This document shows, one piece after another, positions 60,961 through 64,000 of a stretch of 64,000 nucleotides of DNA. The DNA is taken from contig JAMXBD010000721.1 of NCBI GenBank assembly GCA_024138025.1, positions 372,001-436,000 of the forward strand, given 5' to 3'. Position numbers and translations under genes: made by a program. Below the pieces are notes generated by a model. It saw only the letters and a program-made list of their open reading frames with translations. It was not told the origin of the DNA and searched no databases. Origin of the DNA: Combretum micranthum (taxonomy: Eukaryota > Streptophyta > Magnoliopsida > Myrtales > Combretaceae). Every line of letters begins with the position of its first letter. The first letter of the stretch is position 1.

Positions 60961-61030
60961 CCCAAGCAAACAGATCTCTCTCTCTCTCTATCCACCAATT
61001 ATTCTCCCCAACATTTTAAAGACTATGCAA
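60961..61030 (+). promoter_or_regulatory. 5' UTR of VPS41 with CT microsatellite
   Basis: A (CT)n run at about 60974-60989 lies just before the coding start, as is frequent in plant 5' UTRs. An additional ATG at 61025 is in frame with the one at 61031. Confidence 0.45.
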
Positions 61031-61287
61031 ATGGCCCCAATTCCACCGGAGAACGGCGTCGAAGGAGACGATGAGAGGGAAGACGAAGAAGATGAGACGA
61101 AGAGGAAGAGGAGGAGGAGGAGGAGGAAGAAGAAGAAGAGCCTAGGTTAAAGTACCAGAGGATGGGAGGTAGCATTCCTTCGCTTCTCGTAAACGACGCT
61201 GCTTCCTGCATCGCCGTGGCGGAGCGGATGATCGCTCTCGGTACTCACGACGGCACCGTGCATATTCTCGATTTTCTGGGGAATCAG
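61031..61287 (+). CDS. VPS41: VPS41 (HOPS complex subunit), exon 1, with frameshift in acidic tract
   Basis: The start MAPIPPENGVEGDDERED at 61031 and, in another frame, LKYQRMGGSIPSLL then ERMIALGTHDGTVHILDFLG (to 61287, donor CAG/GTAATT) are the N-terminus of plant VPS41. The second stretch opens the first blade of the beta-propeller. VPS41 is the HOPS subunit that tethers late endosomes and vesicles to the vacuole, binding Rab7-type GTPases. Between the two parts is a GAG/GAA-rich run (61080-61140) expected to encode an acidic linker. Here the first frame instead turns Lys/Arg-rich and hits TAA at 61148-61150, and the downstream part is offset by one base. Either the copy is mutated, or the base sequence is wrong in the purine tract, or translation starts at the ATG at 61162. 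Exon 2 was not found before 64000. Confidence 0.85.
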
Positions 61288-64000
61288 GTAATTAAAGATT
61301 CAGAATTTCGTTCGTTAGATGTGAAATTTGATTGGATGATGTTAGGTTTTATCGTGGTGTTTTATTTGTGGAGCTGATGGTGTGTGGGTTTTATTGGATA
61401 AGCTATCGATTCGGTGTTGGCTTGTTTGATTTAGGCAGTGTTTTGTCGCACGCGAATTTGTTATTTGGATATTTTGCGTGAATTGAGTGTGCAAGAGGGT
61501 TTTGGAGCAAAAAATATTTGACCTTTTTATTTGACTTTGTTAAGGAGATGATCTTTACAGCTGTGCGAGGAGAGGTTTTAAAAGTATGTTTTTTTTTTTT
61601 ATATATACGTGGATTAAATTTTGATGGTTTTACGCCGAATTATCATAGAAATATTGCAAGGAATAATCAGTAGTGGTGGAATTTTCAGTGAGACTAAGCT
61701 ATAGTAACCGATATGCGGTGTATTAAGATCTCGAATAAGTGAACTGTGCAATTTTTCCCAATTCCAAGAGTTCAGCATGGTTATGGCAGGATAAAGTGAA
61801 GCGTCTTGTGACAGTGTCTTTGGTAAACCAATCGTGCTCTTCTGGTGGTTTTGATTTTAAAATCTCTGTACCGCTTGCCTTTTAGTTCCTGGTGCTGTTT
61901 GCTAGTTTATAAACATTTTTTGGCTGCAATTGGGGTCAGATGATAAAAGTATTCTAAACTTTCTTCGAAATTCTTAAGATCAAATATGGGAGGTTTAGTT
62001 TTGATATTAGTCCAGTATCCTTGACTATGAGCGACAAATTTGTGCTGGCAGGCCGTGTTTGGGTTTCACATCCTGTTGAATTTGCACCTATGCCAAAAGT
62101 TTAGAGGTCAACTGCACATTACTAATAACTTATATATAATTGTGTGAATTCATGTCATGCAACTAGTGTCATTGCATGTTAGTTTCATGTTGTGATCGTG
62201 TTTCTAATTGCCATCTTCTTGTGCCTGTTAGGAATTGCCACTTTTTGGTATTATCCTTGAGATTGATTTTGAAGAATCCTTCCTATAGTGTCTCCTGCAG
62301 GGTTGGCTTGCCTTGTGTGGATAACACCTGCTTTAGAAATCCATTCACACATTTATGATGGTTAGAACCCCAATGAAATTCCTTGGCTACCTGAAAAAAG
62401 ACTATTTGGGAAAAGCCAGCAACTAGTTTTAAAGTGTAGTCAGTCTCTGTGGACGTATAACTGAGGAGAAAAGATTAAAGTTATGAGTCACAGTACTTAA
62501 CACTATTCGTGATGCCAAAAGCTCTATGTTATCTGAATATGGTTTGCTTGTGATCATAGATGCTTTATATCTAGCAATTAACAAAAATTTTCTCATTAGC
62601 TGTTGGATGCATGTCTTCTATATCAATAATACTTATAGCAGAATCAGATTTTTAACCTTCCTATTTGATGACCCAGAACCATTCCAAGGATCAGCTAGTA
62701 TAAAAGTTTATCTTCAAAATGAACTCTGAAAAAGCACCACCAGATTAAAGATAGCAAGGCAGCCCAAGCCTTGGTGCCTACATGAATCAATCTTGAGATT
62801 CAGTTCTTCGGGGAGACAAAGACTTAAATGTGAAGTGCCTGGCCCACTGAATTCTAGGTTGAAATAAGAAATTCACCATATAACCTTAAGTGTCAGTTAA
62901 TTGACTCTTATGTGTCTTCACATAGTTTTTTGTTTCTTAGCTGTACTAGTATCGTTTTTAAATATCTTATCCTATACTGCTTCTTTAGATTTAGGCAATA
63001 CCACTGTGATCTTGTTTGTTTTTGTGATGTAAATTGTTTACCTTCTGTGAGATACAATTCGTCTAAAACTTAGAACCGCCACTTCTGTGAATCTTAGTTC
63101 CCATAGATCAATGCTATGACATTTCCACTTCCAGAGATGCATTAATCAAATAATTGCATAACCAGACTTAAGCAAATTCATGTGGTTAAGACTTTTTTAT
63201 TTCATAATTTTTTTAATAGATATAGTTCCTCTAAAATTTATGGTTCCATTTCCCTATGGATCTTATTTCTATGCTGCTAAATTTCCTTGCACCAAGACCT
63301 ATTTGATCAAACCTTTTTTCCTCCGCCATTGATTCTCCACTGTTGCTATATAGCAAACAAAAAATCTTTTCTGCAGCTAGTTCCTTTGCATCCATTATTT
63401 CAAATTGAACAACAAATACTTGAATAGGTGTATTATTCGAGTTTGACAGGCATGAGACATTAATCATCTCCTAAGAAATTGCCTAAAAAATTGCCTAAAC
63501 TATAGATAAGGCTGAAGCTGTTGAGGTGGACATATTCTTGGCAGTAGTACAAGGGAAATTGACTAAGATTGTTAAGATTTGACGGAAGCTGTTGCGATTT
63601 AATTTCTCTTTTTTCAACCAACAAGGCTGGTTGGGAAGTAGTCTGAAGGTGTAGATTCTTGTTTGCATTAAACTTTAAGAAGTGAATCTGCTAGAAGGAT
63701 ATGGGCGACAGGTGTTCTTCTGAATTGGACTTTATCAACTAGAGAAAGAACAAAGGATATCCTCCTTTTTTTTCCGTCATCCTTTTGTTGGGTTTGATGC
63801 TGTGGCAAGAACACCTCACGGCAGTATGTTACTACATATGACAGGAGAGATGCTTTGCGATTAGGTCAACAACTAGAGTCAGTGGAAAGGATTGTTAGAA
63901 AAGTCATTAGCTCAATTGGACCTTTATATTTGAGTGTTTTTTGAAATGATAACCTGTTCATTCCAAATGATTTTTACTAGATAGTAGATTTGGGATGTGC
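61288..64000 (+). other. Intron 1 of VPS41
   Basis: Begins with a good donor (GTAATT) and continues to the window end. Short open frames occur (for example 62526-62729 plus and 63231-63467 minus), but none resembles the next part of VPS41 or any other family. It looks like a plain long intron, moderately AT-rich. Confidence 0.6.

Noticed and set aside
61023..61211. Minus-strand frame with a long Ser run
   Set aside because: It is the antisense of the GAG/GAA tract of VPS41 exon 1.
63231..63467. Minus-strand frame in VPS41 intron 1
   Set aside because: It has no domain, no splice context and no conserved start; it looks like ordinary intron sequence.

Overview
The window is nuclear DNA of a flowering plant, most likely a eudicot. 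It is AT-rich, has genes split by GT-AG introns, carries two conserved plant trafficking genes near its ends, and is otherwise filled with nested transposable elements and endogenous pararetrovirus fragments. I cannot name the species.

Layout. 1-2937: a hairpin MITE and a decayed LINE, both lying in an intron of the next gene. 2938-9445 (minus): the first eight coding exons (305 codons, all phases consistent) of a syndetin/VPS50-like gene, whose 3' part lies beyond the left edge. 10.0-25.1 kb: no host gene; AT-rich repeats, two minus-strand copies (12.1-14.0 and 22.1-24.0 kb) of a spliced-looking repeat family, a 51-53 bp tandem array, a MULE with long TIRs and a foldback MITE. 25158-38734: a probable Gypsy solo LTR split by a 10.6 kb Sirevirus-type Copia element (26162-36787, minus strand) with two LTRs, tRNA-iMet primer site, gag, pol, env-like frame and polypurine tracts, all decayed. 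38.7-42.2 kb: a poly(A)-tailed retrosequence, a short-unit tandem array, the third copy of the spliced repeat (plus strand) and a MITE. 45.6-56.7 kb: six rearranged pieces of Caulimoviridae-like endogenous pararetrovirus in both orientations, interrupted by a MULE with an exact 9-bp target duplication. 56814-58352: a long palindromic LTR-like element with an exact 5-bp target duplication. 61031-61287 (plus): exon 1 of VPS41, with a frameshift in its acidic tract; the rest of the window is its first intron.

Function. The two host genes belong to membrane-tethering complexes: VPS50 to EARP (endosomal recycling) and VPS41 to HOPS (fusion with the vacuole). They are about 50 kb apart with repeats between, and nothing here suggests co-regulation. 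None of the mobile or viral elements looks intact. The observation most worth following is the spliced repeat family, whose three diverged copies all end in a 32-codon reading frame of identical length behind a splice-acceptor-like site.
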